A stretch of 64,000 nucleotides of DNA from Macrotis lagotis (taxonomy: Eukaryota > Chordata > Mammalia > Peramelemorphia > Peramelidae). The stretch spans positions 882,935,038-882,999,037 of the forward strand of contig NC_133658.1 in the NCBI RefSeq assembly GCF_037893015.1, read 5' to 3'. Under the pieces are notes generated by a model. The model saw only the letters and a list, made by a program, of their open reading frames with translations. It did no database searches and was not told the DNA's origin. Position 1 is the stretch's first letter, and the number at the start of each line of letters is the position of its first letter. This document shows, in pieces, positions 11,201-23,200 of the stretch. Made by a program: the position numbers and the translations under genes.

Positions 11201-14200
11201 TTCTTTTGTATTCTTTTATTTTTTGGTATTTGTTCACCTGCACCTTTCCAGTCTTCTGACATTTGACTCCCCTTCACACTGTCTACACTGCGGCCACACT
11301 GGGCACTTCGTCCTCTCACATCTCCCAACTCACATCTCACCTTTGTGTTGGCTGTCCCTCTTGCTTGGAAAGCCCTTGCTCCTTACCTCCTGCTTCCCTG
11401 GCTTCCTTCAAGATCCAACTCAAAACCCACCTTCTGCAGGCATCCTTTCCCATCTCCCCTCTTTGCTAGACCCTCCCCTCTAAGAGGACCTTCCATCTGC
11501 TCAGTCTCTATCTTGCCCATGGCGCCATGCTGGTTTCCCCAGGCCTCCCATGCTTCTGATCCCCGATGGTCTTCTTCCCGGGACAGGTGGGCTGCAACAA
11601 GGTCTACACGAGCACCTCAGACGTCATGACCCACGAGAACTTCCACAAAAAGAACACTCAGCTCATCAATGATGGCTTCCAGCGCTTCCGGGCCACTGAG
11701 GACTGCGGCACTGTGGACTGCCAGTTTTATGGGCAGAAAACCACTCACTTCCATTGCAGGTGAGAAGGAGGGGCATGGTGGGGGTGGGCAGCATTGGAGC
11801 TGTGAATGGTCTGTCTTGACCCAGGGAGGACCAAGGGATCAGGCTGGTTCCCTGGGCATCACCCACAGCCTCACCCCTCTTAGGCATTGCCTACTTCCCT
11901 TCCTAACCTCCTGGAGCTCCCCCAGGGCCTCACCCCTTCTTAAGGACCCCTGAACCTCTTAACCTCCTGGAGCTCCCCAGAAAATCACCCAGGACCTAAC
12001 CCCCCCCACTAGTTCCCCTCTTAATCCTGCAGAGCTCTCCCGGGCATTGCCCAGGGCCTCACCCAATCCTAAACTCTGCCTGGTCCTCCTAACATTCTGG
12101 AGCTCCCTGGGCATCCCCCAAGGTCTCTCCCATCTTAGATACCCCTGGTTCTCCTCTTAACTTACCAGAGTTCTCCCAGGGCTTCATCCATCTTAAGCAA
12201 TGCCTGGTCCCCCCCCCCCCAGAGCTCCCCAGGCATCGCCAGTCTTAAGTATCCCTAGTTCTCCTCCTTAATCTCCCAGAGCTACTAGGGCCTTACCTCC
12301 TTAGTCACCCCAGTCCACCTAACCTCCCAGCCCCTCCAGGCTCCTCCAGGGCCTCACTCCCCTAGACACCCCTGGTCCTCCTAACCTCCAGGCTCCCCCG
12401 AGACCTCACTCCCTTAGACACCCCTAGTCTTCCTACCTCCCAGCCCCCCCCCCCAGGCTACCCCCGACCTGGTCCTCTGCAACCTCCTTGACTAGCTGGT
12501 CCCCCCCCCAGGCGCCCCGGGTGCACATTCACCTTCAAGAACAAGTGTGACATTGAGAAGCACAAGAGCTACCACATCAAGGATGATGCCTATGCCAAGG
12601 ACGGCTTCAAGAAGTTCTACAAGTATGAGGAGTGCAAGTATGAAGGCTGCGTGTACAGCAAGGCCACCAACCACTTCCACTGCATCCGCGCGGGCTGCGG
12701 CTTCACCTTCACGTCCACCAGCCAGATGACCTCACACAAACGCAAGCACGAGCGCCGCCACATCCGCTCGTCAGGCGTGCTGGGGCTGCCCGCCTCGCTC
12801 CTGGGCGCCAAGGACAACGAGCAGGAGGAATCCAGCAATGACGACCTCATCGACTTCTCGGCCATGAGCAGCAAGAATTCCAGCCTCAGCGCCTCACCCA
12901 CCAGCCAGCAGTCCTCCGCCTCCCTGGCAGCGCCCGGTGATGCCCAGCCACCCGCTGCCACAGCCAAGCCGCCCAACAGCAAGATGTCTGGCCTACTGGC
13001 CCAGGCGCTGCCCGGCAGCATCCCACTGGCCCTGGCACTCTCCAACTCGGGCATGCCGGCCGCGGGCTCCTTCTTCCCCATCCTACCTGGACGGGTTGGC
13101 ACCCCAATGCCTGTGAGCGCTACCAGCCTGATGGGCACTGTGTCCTCCGGGGCTGGCGCGGCCGGAGCTCCAGACACCCCCACCCCAGCCAGCTCAGGGC
13201 CCGGGGACTCCATCCCAGCCGCCTCCACGTCCTCCCCGGCACCCGCAGCCTCCATCATGGAGAGGATCTCAGCCAGCAAGGGTCTCATCTCCCCCATGAT
13301 GGCCAGGCTGGCAGCCGCTGCCCTCAAGCCTTCAACGACTTTTGAAGCAGGTGAGTAGGTGCAGGGAGCCCCGTGACTCTGGCGGCCAGGACTGGTTCCT
13401 TCCAGACTCTCCTTCCTGTGGGATCCCAGGCAGGCATCCCGGATTCCTGGTCCACTTTCCTGGGCCTCAGTTTCCCCCTGTAAAATGAGAGAGTGGGGCT
13501 AGAGGCCAGCAGAAATGCCTTTTACCTTAATAAATGTTGATGGATGTCAGAGTCAGGGCTAAGAGCCCATGAACCCAGGAAGAATCTAGAAGAGTTAGTC
13601 CTCCAGGGTCTGACTGAAGGACTGTGGGCCTGGGGTGGGTGGGGAGTCTATATCTGCCTTCCATTGGCCTCCCTCCCTGCCCCTCTCCAAGGAGCCAGGC
13701 CTTCCTCATCCTCCTCCTCCTCCTCCTCTCTGGTTCACTTTTCTCCCCAGCTCACTCATTCCTTGATTCAAAGGGCAGTTCTTCAATGTGCCCATCCTTG
13801 CCCGGACGGGTCAGCCTAGAATTGGTGCCATCCCCACCCTGTGCCCTCAGAGTTATTGTTCTCCTAACCTTTTCCCTACACCCTAGCCCCTCATTCCCTC
13901 CTAATGTTCCCAGGACCCCTTCAGAACAGTTCAGTCTGTCCCCAGGTCAAGCCACCCCCTTCCCAGAGACCACCCACAAGGTTACCACAGGCCTTAAGGC
14001 CTTTCCACCAGGCTGCTCCATGTGGATGGCCTAGACAGAGAGGCAGGGGAAGACAGTGGGAAGAATGCTGCTTGGGAGTCAAGAGTCCTGGATCCAATCC
14101 AGCCCTATCACTTACTGGCCTGAGGGGCAGCCTCCCAGGGCCTCAGTTTATCTTTAAAATTATGGAATTCAAGTCTATGCTCCATCCTTTGAACACATAG

Positions 14201-17200
14201 TTATTGGAAAGGTAGGATCAGGGACCTGACCTGGAGTGGGGTTGGGGTGGGTCCTAGAAGGGTGAGGGGGTCCTGGGAGCAGCATTGGCTCTTTCCCTAA
14301 AAACTTTCTCCTTTCTCCAAGGATTCTTTTCCTGGAGATTTCCCAATTTAGGGGAGATACCAGGTCCCCTTAGTTTATAGCCTGCCCTCAGGGAGATTCC
14401 TATTAGAATAAATGTAAACGAACATTCCGTGGCTGGGCTTCCCCACGGTTTAATCCTGGCTCCCAACACAAATATTAGAAGAAAATGAGGAAGGAAGGAA
14501 GAGAGAGAAAGGCCGCCTCGAAGCTAGAGCCTAGGACCCCATCCCCCTTTATCCCTGGGTGAGGAACCTGAAGACAGTGAGGTATCGAGGTTCTGTTAAA
14601 AAGGGAAAGAAGTTCGGTATTAGAGGAAAGGCGGTGGTTTCAGACAGAACTGGGGAGCAAGATGTCCTCTCTTCCTTCTTCCCTGGGGATCACCCCCAAT
14701 ATGATGAGAGGGGAGAAGATCTGGAAAGGCACCTGTGGGAAGGTCAGGATTTCATTTGATTGGCTTTTTTTCCCAGATATCTGTATTTGGTGCGGGGAGG
14801 GGGGGAGCCAATGGAGTCAATTGACTTACCCAAGCTCAAACAGCTAGTTTAAGTATAAGTGTCTGAATCCAGATTTGAATTCAGATCCTCCTGACTCCAG
14901 GACTGCAGGCCCTAAGCTACTCCCACCCCTCTGTATAATTTGAGATCCAAATCTATGATTTCATTACTATGTGGAAATTCCTTCCACCCTGAATCTAAGA
15001 GCTGAAGATACTGAATTTAATGGATGAGAAAACCTTTATTAAGCACTTGCTGTGTGCCAGACTCTGGTTGAGGAGACAGAGCGCTCCCAGAGACAAGGCT
15101 GTTCCTGCTTCCAGGTAGCTCACATTCTACTAAGAAGGGATCAGGGGCCAAGGAGGGGAGTTTTTGGGGGGAGTCACTGAGGAATGTCAGTGACTTGCCC
15201 AAGGTCACACAGCTCGTACATAGGTCTCAAAGCCAGGACTTCCACCCAAGTCTTCTTGGTGCCAAGACCAGCTCTCTTTCCTCTGTTTTCCTCCTGTTTC
15301 CCCCATGGATTTGGCCTGTCTTTTCTGCTTGAGGTCTGCTCTCCCTCTCCTTCCCCCTCTGTCCTTCTGTATTGCCCTCTTTCCTTCCATTCAGAGAGGA
15401 GAGGAGATCCTGCTGAGTTGATCCTGGTACCCAGGTGACCACTGCCCTCCAGAAAGGTAGACCCTCCCCCACCTCCCCCAGACCTGGGCGTGCGGAGGTC
15501 CCGGGGTGAGGGAGGCCCTTCCCTCCTCTACTAGGCCACTCAGTCCATCCAAGCCAACACGTCCTTATTATGCACCTGCTGGTGTGAATCACTATTCTAA
15601 AGAAGAGATGGGAAGGGGGGTGCAAAAAGAAAAGGAAAACCAGCCCCCATCCCCGAGAACTCAAACCTTCCCTTCCCTTCTGTCATCCTGCCCTGGCCTG
15701 TCTTTGGGATCTGGGCTTGGATCTTCTCCTGGCTTCAGACAGGGTGGATCACTCATCCATAGTTTTGTCTTTTTTTTAAACAAGGCGATGGGATTAAGTG
15801 ACTTGCCCAAGGTCACAGAGCTTGGTAATTATTGTGTCTGAGGATCTGAAGGCAGGTCCTCCTGACTCCAGGGCTTGGTGCTCTCTCCACTGCGCCACCT
15901 AGCCGCCCCAGATCACTCATCCAAAGTGGCCAGAAACCAAACCCAGAAGACCCCGGGTTCAGATCCTCCCTTGGATACTGCACTTAGCTGTGTGACCTTG
16001 ATGGAGTCTCTCTCTAGGCCTCAGTCTCCATCCCTATACATTGAAGGGCTTAGACTAGATGGGGGTCCCAGGTCTCCACTGACACCCCCCAGCTCTTCCT
16101 CTCAAATGGGGGCCTATGGGCTGGAACCCCTGCAGCTGTTTGGGCCCAGGCCCTCCCCTGAGCCAAACACCCCAACTTTCCAACCCTCGGTTTCATTAGT
16201 TAAAAGGAAAAGAAAAAAAAAAGAAAGGAAGAAACCCTCTCCTTTCACCCAAATAGAAAGGTCACCGAGGGAACCATTTTCCTTTATTTTTTAATAAAAT
16301 GCCACTAGCTGTCTGTGAACAGCGAGCCCGTCAGCTGTAGCGCCTCGGGGTAAATTAATATTTTAGTCACTTGGGGATTGTGGGAAGAAGCTCAGTGGAC
16401 AGGTTTCTGTCAGCAACTTTTCTCTCCTCCCTTCTTTTCTTCTCTCTCCTTTGTTAGCCTCCTCCTCCCCCCTCCGTGGCCCCTCTCGGGGGGCCCCCCA
16501 AGTCAGTCTTGGGGCCCGTGGGTCCTCCCCCTCCGGCCGCCTCCCACCAGGCCGCGGCCTCCTGCACCCCCCTCGCCCGGGCAGCCGATGGGAGAGAGAG
16601 GTCACGCAGTTTGAACCGTTCTGATTGGCTGTCAGATTCGATAGCCCTGACACAGCAGATGTTCCTCCTGGGCATGCTCAGTGGGAGCCGAGCCCGGTCA
16701 CCACAGCAACGGGGAGCTGGGGATGGGGAAGGGGGCTCGCCTCCCGGTCTCGATGTACCACTCTGACTCAACGTGAAGGGAGACTTTAATAAAGGCTCAG
16801 GAGACAGCCCCGCCAATTCCTTGTGACAGTTGGTGGAGAAAATGAAGTGGGGGGCTCCCCCCACTGGGGCCCAGCCTCCCCATGCCTTCTCCTCCAGGAG
16901 CCCCCTGAGCCCAGACAACTTTTGACATAATTTTGCAATAATTATCACTTGAAGAATTGCCGAGCTATAGGAGAGTCACAAGTAATCACGTCAGAGGGGG
17001 AGAAACGCTGACCAGCAGCAGGGGCTCCTGGCCGGCCTACTATCTGGCCATCCGTCCGGCCATCCCTCCCGTCCCCCCTCCAGGGCTGATGGCAGCAGAG
17101 AGGGTGGGGAGCCCTCTCAGGCTGATCCCCCCCAGCAAGTGCCCCCTCCTCATCGCCCTCTGGCTATTTGCTTGGCCTCGGCCATTCAGTGGGTACCTTA

Positions 17201-20200
17201 TCTCTCCATACCTTGGTCCTCTAACCCTGTGTGTCTCCCCTCTCCACCACAGGGAATGGGCAGCAGCAGCAACAGCAGCAGATCCCCCCTGGACGGTTCC
17301 CCCCAACCCAGGTGAAGCAGGACCCTGTGGAGAACCCCTCGACCTCCTCCTCCTCAGGCTCCCAGGAGACCCTGCAGGACCGCAGTCTGGACCTCAGCGT
17401 GAAGGAACACAGGTGGGCTGGGACCCTCCTCAGAGAGCATCCTTAGAAAGCCCCCAGCCCGCTTTTATTGTCCACCATCTCCCTAGGATGTTCAACCACC
17501 TTCCCCAACCACCCCCCAAGTCACCAACCAAAGGCCTTGTAAGATGGCCAAGTAAGTTAGCTCTTCTAGAAAACAAGGAGCTTGGATCCCTCCAGTCCTA
17601 AGTGACTTCTAAGGAGACGCAATCCAGTTCTGTAAAACGAGGGGCTTGGATCCCTCCAGGACTAAATGACTTCTGAGGAGACACAATCCAGTTCTTCTGT
17701 AAAATGGGGGCCTTGGACCTTTCCAGTCCTAAGTGACTTCTGAGGAGACACAATCTGGGCTACCACATAGTCGTGGTTAGACAGAAGTAGCTGAAGAGGG
17801 GCCCGGACAAAGCTGCCTGTGACTTCTCCAGGAAGCCCTGGGCTTGTCAGGGGGTGGCATCCCTTCCTCCCCTGCCAGATGCATTAGACACTGGGGAAGG
17901 AGCCCAGAGGGGAATTAATCTCTGGGTTCCCAGTCCCCATACACATCTTAACTGAAGCCCATTGGTTTGTGTGTTCCAGCAATGAATCAAATGGCCACGC
18001 TCTCGCAGCAAATTCATCTCTTTTATCCTCGCTTATGAATAAGGTAAGGACCATCCATCACACGCCTTCCATCCCCCCACCCAGAGAAATTAAAGCTGGG
18101 TGAGGAGGGGGGGGAGAATGTGTTTGTTTTTTAATGTTTTGCCTCTAATAAGATGAGTTTGTACCATTTAAATTTTGAGACCATTTTTCATCGGGTATAA
18201 TTTCAAAGCCACTGCTTACAAATTAATTTAATGAACTGGCTGAAGAAATATATCCCAGCTTCTGACACCTTTTTTCCCCCCCTTCCCTTCAGATGGAGGG
18301 CTCCAAAAGCTTTTCCCTAGTCTTCCAACTTCTTTCTTTATCAGTTATTAATGTTATTTATTCATTTTATGTATTTTTGTTTGTTGTTTTGTGAGGTTTC
18401 TAAGTGGGGGGGGCTGGAGATCAAAGTGGGAGCAAAGCATCAATTTTCACTTTTCGGGGTGTGAGTAATGGTGTCGGGATGCCTCCTGGGTAGGACACTC
18501 TGGAATATTTATTTTAAATAATGCAGGGTCTTTTTAAATTATACATCACCTCAAATATATTTCCCCCCCCTTTTTACATGATAAATTTGACTCTGGCGAG
18601 ATTAATTTGGTTACTGTACACAACCGCATTAGCCAGCCGAGCCGCTGGCGGGCCTGGGCCGCGTGTTATCATCTGGCTGTGTGATGGGTACTAGAGGTTT
18701 GTCCTTCTGGTGTCCCTGAAGCTCCCTCTCCTCATCCCCAGCACCGGAAGGCCCAGGGATGTCCACAGGGTCTGGCGCCTTTCTCTGGATTTCCCTCTTC
18801 TCTGCTTCTCCCTTCGTTGGCCAGCCGGTCCCCCACTTTTTGCTTCCTCTGTCGGCTTCCCCCTCTGAGCCTCCCAGCTTTGAGTGGGTCAAACCTTTGC
18901 CCCCACCACCACCATTTTCCCCATCCCCTCCCTTCCTCCTCATTACAAGCTTGTCTTCAGCTCCCCCCGCGAGGCTCACTTCCCTCCCTCTTCACTCATC
19001 TTTTGTGTGACTTCTCTTGGAAAAGAATTCGTAGGGGTTCCCCCTCCACCAGTCTCCCCCTCCTCCTTCTCTTGTGTTTCTTTTGAAAACCTTCTGGCAG
19101 GAAAATAGCCAGGGAGCCGACAAGTCTGGGGAAGACGGGCTGGAGTCAGAGCCTGGACTTGAGTGATGGCTCCTAACGGCGAGGGGGCTGATGGGGAAGG
19201 ACCACTGAGGGGGGGCTTTTGAATATCCAGAGATATCCACAGAATATCCAGGGTTGAACCAGCCAGCATCCATTCAGGAAGGAGGAGAAGGGTTCCCTCC
19301 TCCCCAATCCCACTCTGGCTTGGTTCTTATCCCCAAACAAAAGCTAGGCCCAGGAGAGACTCCCGGAAGCACCCCATGGCCCTCTGTGTCCTTGGTCTGC
19401 CCCTCTCCTACCCTGTTGCCATCTCCTTTGCAGATGTCCCAAGGCAACCCCAGTCTGGGAAGCCTACTGAGCATCAAGACAGAGGCCGAAGGTGGCCCCA
19501 CTGGAGAGCCCTCACCCTACCTGGGAAAGGCTGTGAAGAGCCTGGTTCAAGAGAAGCTGTCTGAGCCCTGGAAGGCCTATCTGCGCAGGTATAGGGGAGA
19601 GCAGGAGGCCTACCTGTACAAGTATGGAGGGAGGGAGGCCTACCTGCTCAGGTGTAGGGGGAGAGGAAGAGGCCTACCTGTAGGGAGAGGAGGAGGCCCA
19701 CCTGTGCATGTATAGGGGGAGGAGAGAAAAACAACAGAGGTGAAGCCATGGATCCACAGAGCAGACTCCCTAACAAAAGTAGTGAAAAGCAGCTTCAGGA
19801 TGCAGCAAGTGGAGGTCAAAGCCGCTTGGCGCCATTTCCTACAGTGCACCAGCCTCGAGTAGGCGGGGACCTTGCAGCTGGGCTGATAGAGAGCAACGTG
19901 ACCTGAATTCAAATGCTGACACAACACGTACCATCGGGTGGCCAGGCACTCCCCCTCTGACTCTGCCTCAGTTTCCTCATCTGTAAAATGAAGGCATCTC
20001 TTCCACAGAATAGTACCGAGATAATATATGTAAAGCCTTAAAGCCTCATATAGTAACAGCTATTATTATTGCTGCTGCTATTGTTAGGCCTTGAGCCAGG
20101 GCCCTCTGGAAAAGCAAAGGAAGGCAGTGCTCCTGGGGTATCAGAAGGGAAAAGGAACAAGTATCCGGAACAACCCAACACCTGGTCCCAGCCCTGTCTG

Positions 20201-23200
20201 TCTTCCTTTCTCCCAGTATAGCAACACTGGTTTGGGAAACTACCTGTTCAGTTCCAAAAGCATTTATAGAGTTCCTTCTGTATACTAAGCATTGTGTTAG
20301 ACACTGACATAACAAAACCAAGGCAAAATGATCCAGTGCCAGTGTTCTGCCCTAAGAGCAAGGGGAAGAGGGAAGTGTGTGTGCCTGTGTGTGTATGCCC
20401 TGTATGACCTCCATATGTATACATGATAGAGATATGTTTATTTAAATAGTGAGAACATACACACAGCTATTGGTATGTGTGCACATATCCACACACACTT
20501 ACACTATGTTGTTTGTGTGTATGCATTGTGTTGCACACATCTAGACACGTGCCTTCCTATGGGTATGCATGTGTGCACATGTGTGTTCATGGATGCATGT
20601 GTTCAAACGTCTGTAGTGCACACACATCCTCCTGACTTCAGTCACCTTGGTAAGCCCCTTGCAATGGGATCCTCTTAATCCTCTCAACAACCCAGTGAGG
20701 GAGATGCTGTTATTGACCCTATATTACAAATGAGGAAATTGAGGCAGGCAGAGGAGAAGTGACTTGCACACTACTAGGAAGCATCAGTGGCTGGATTTGA
20801 ACTCGGGTCTTCCTGACACTAGGCTGGTGCTCTGTCTGCTCTTCTATCTAGCTAGAAAGACAGCTGCAAGGATTAGTCCAAGGAAAGTGGTCCCTGAGTG
20901 GGCTTGAGCTATCTGTATTCTCATTCATTAGTAAAGAAACAAGCATCTATTGAGCACCCATTGTATGCAAGACTGCATTCAGGGTACCAGAGATCCCAAG
21001 GGAATAGTGCCACACCTAGCCTCTAGTATCTCTCCTCCAGTGACACAGAGGACTTGGCCTCTCTGTGGCCAGGAGACTACACTGATGGAGGGCCTCTTCC
21101 TACCAGGAGTCCCAGTCTTGGGGGGGGGGGACCCTGGAGGCCAGGATGGCCTCCATCTGGGGTCTCGGGCAGCGTCGGGCTCTAACCTCAGGTCTCCTTG
21201 TCTGGCAGGTTTGGCACCAAGGATTTCTGTGATGCTCAGTGTGACTTCTTGCACAAAGTTCACTTCCACTGCGTGGTAGAAGAGTGTGGCGCCCTCTTCA
21301 GCACCCTGGACGGGGCCATCAAGCACGCCAAGTGAGTGTAGAGCCCCTGGGGACCCTCGAGTCCTGGCGGGGGGACCCTCTCTTTCCCTTCCACCCCCAA
21401 ATCCTTGTAAAAGGGAGAGAATCACCCAGGTCACCCATCAAAAAGAATTTTGAATGTTTTGTGTCCCCCCAAAAGGCAGCCCATGCATGGTGCAGTTTCC
21501 CATCTATTTGCCCCCCCCCCTTCCTCATCTGCTTGAGAATGAGTGAGGTGTTGTCATCAGAATCCCCCGGCCTTGAGAGGAGTAGAGAGCATCCTCTGGC
21601 AGAGGCCGGCCCAGCCTCTTCTCTCCGCTCCGTATGAATCCCCAAACTCTGGCTTTGCCAAGAAGCTCAGTGTCTGTATCAGACTAATGGGGAAAGGGGG
21701 AGCCAAGCTGGTAACGTTGTTTTTAGACTCCTGCAAGTACTACCACAAAATGGTCCATCTGAGGCAGCAGATGGGGCCTGCCTAAGCTTGATTTCGAGCT
21801 TCAGATACTGTGAAAATAATATTTTACTTCTATTTACCGACTTAAATGAAATTCATTTCTAAATTTGTTGAAGTTTTTTTTAAATTTCAGCAATGCTATT
21901 TTATCAACTTATTGAACTTATTGGATAATTTTTGCTTTCAATAAACAATAATATTGATAAAATTGCAATTAAATTTCTATTTTTTTCAATGCAACCTTCA
22001 TTTTGGAATTTACTTCCTTCTGGCCTTCTCTACTCCAATAGTCACTCTTCTAACTGAATATAAAAAAAGGAAAAGGAAGGCAAAAGCTGTTGAGGAAAAC
22101 TGAGTCCTACATCAGCTGGGTCTGATAGTGTACGCAGTGCTCCGCATCCATAGTTTCCCACTTCAGTACTGAAGGGAGGCCTATCACAGTGGGGAGGACA
22201 ACCTTAGTCATTGTATTTATGGACAATTTTTTTAACATCAAAAATAAAAATGTCTTCATTGACTTTTAAACCCTGAATCAAACCATCATGTCAGCCTTGG
22301 GGAGGGTCCAGTTCCCTAGTTTGCCAATGGCAAATTTGAATTTATCCAGTCAGTTTGGAGCTTTTATTCATCACAATCTGCTTAACCTCCAGAACACAGT
22401 GACCCTAAAGGGCTGCAACCTCTCTGCCTCAGAATACCTTCTGCCCCCAAGACAGGGAAAGGACCTCTCTCTGAAGAAGACCCCCTGCCACCACCCCCCC
22501 AATGTCTAATCAGTCCCAGACCTAAATCTAAGAAAAAGTCCAAGAACAGGGTCTTCTGCCCTCTAATTAGGTGGCGTGAATAGGGCTCAGGGTTGGAGTC
22601 AGGAAGGCCTGCTTTCCCATTTTTTTCAATCTCCTACTGGCTATATAATCTGAGGCACCCTTCACCTCCCCTCTCTCAGCCTTAGTTTCCTCATCTGTAA
22701 ATGGGGCTAATAGAAGCTCCTGTTTCTGAGAGGGTTTTGAAGATCTAATGATCTGTAAAGGTTTTTTGCAGTCCTTAAAATGGTGAAGATGATTATAGTT
22801 TGACCAGTGACAACCCAGAAAAACCACATGGCCCTCTAGTACCAGGAGCTGGGGCAGGGAGAGAACAGCAGAGGGACCCTTCCTCTTTGTCCTTCTGCTA
22901 GGACTCCGTGACTGCCAGGGGGTGACGGTCTTAGTGGAGGAGCAGAGATTGGGGTGCAGAGGGGTTGGCCGGGCCTCACAGGCCCACTCCTGGAGGAGAA
23001 GCAGAGCTCCAGGGCCAAAGCAGAAAGAGGCCTGGGTGGGGTCAGCATCCACGATCCAGTAGTGTTTGATTGTGGTCCAGGTGGGACTCCTGTCTGTGCC
23101 TCAGTTTCCTCTTCTGTCTAATCCCAAGAGCTCCAGTCCAGACCACTGTAGCTTTACACCCCCTCTCCAGACCCCAACCTTCTCACCTGAGCAGCTCCTT

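Larger units (their letters stand above)
13351..17252 (+). other. CASZ1: CASZ1 intron e-f
   Basis: Contains a MIR-like copy (about 14,050-14,170), a SINE/MIR remnant at 14,770-14,930, L3-like dispersed sequence (15,025-15,250), a - strand SINE (15761-15911) and MIR remnants to about 16,080. From about 16,270 to 17,010 lies a repeat-free block with several regulatory-type motifs. Confidence 0.65.
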
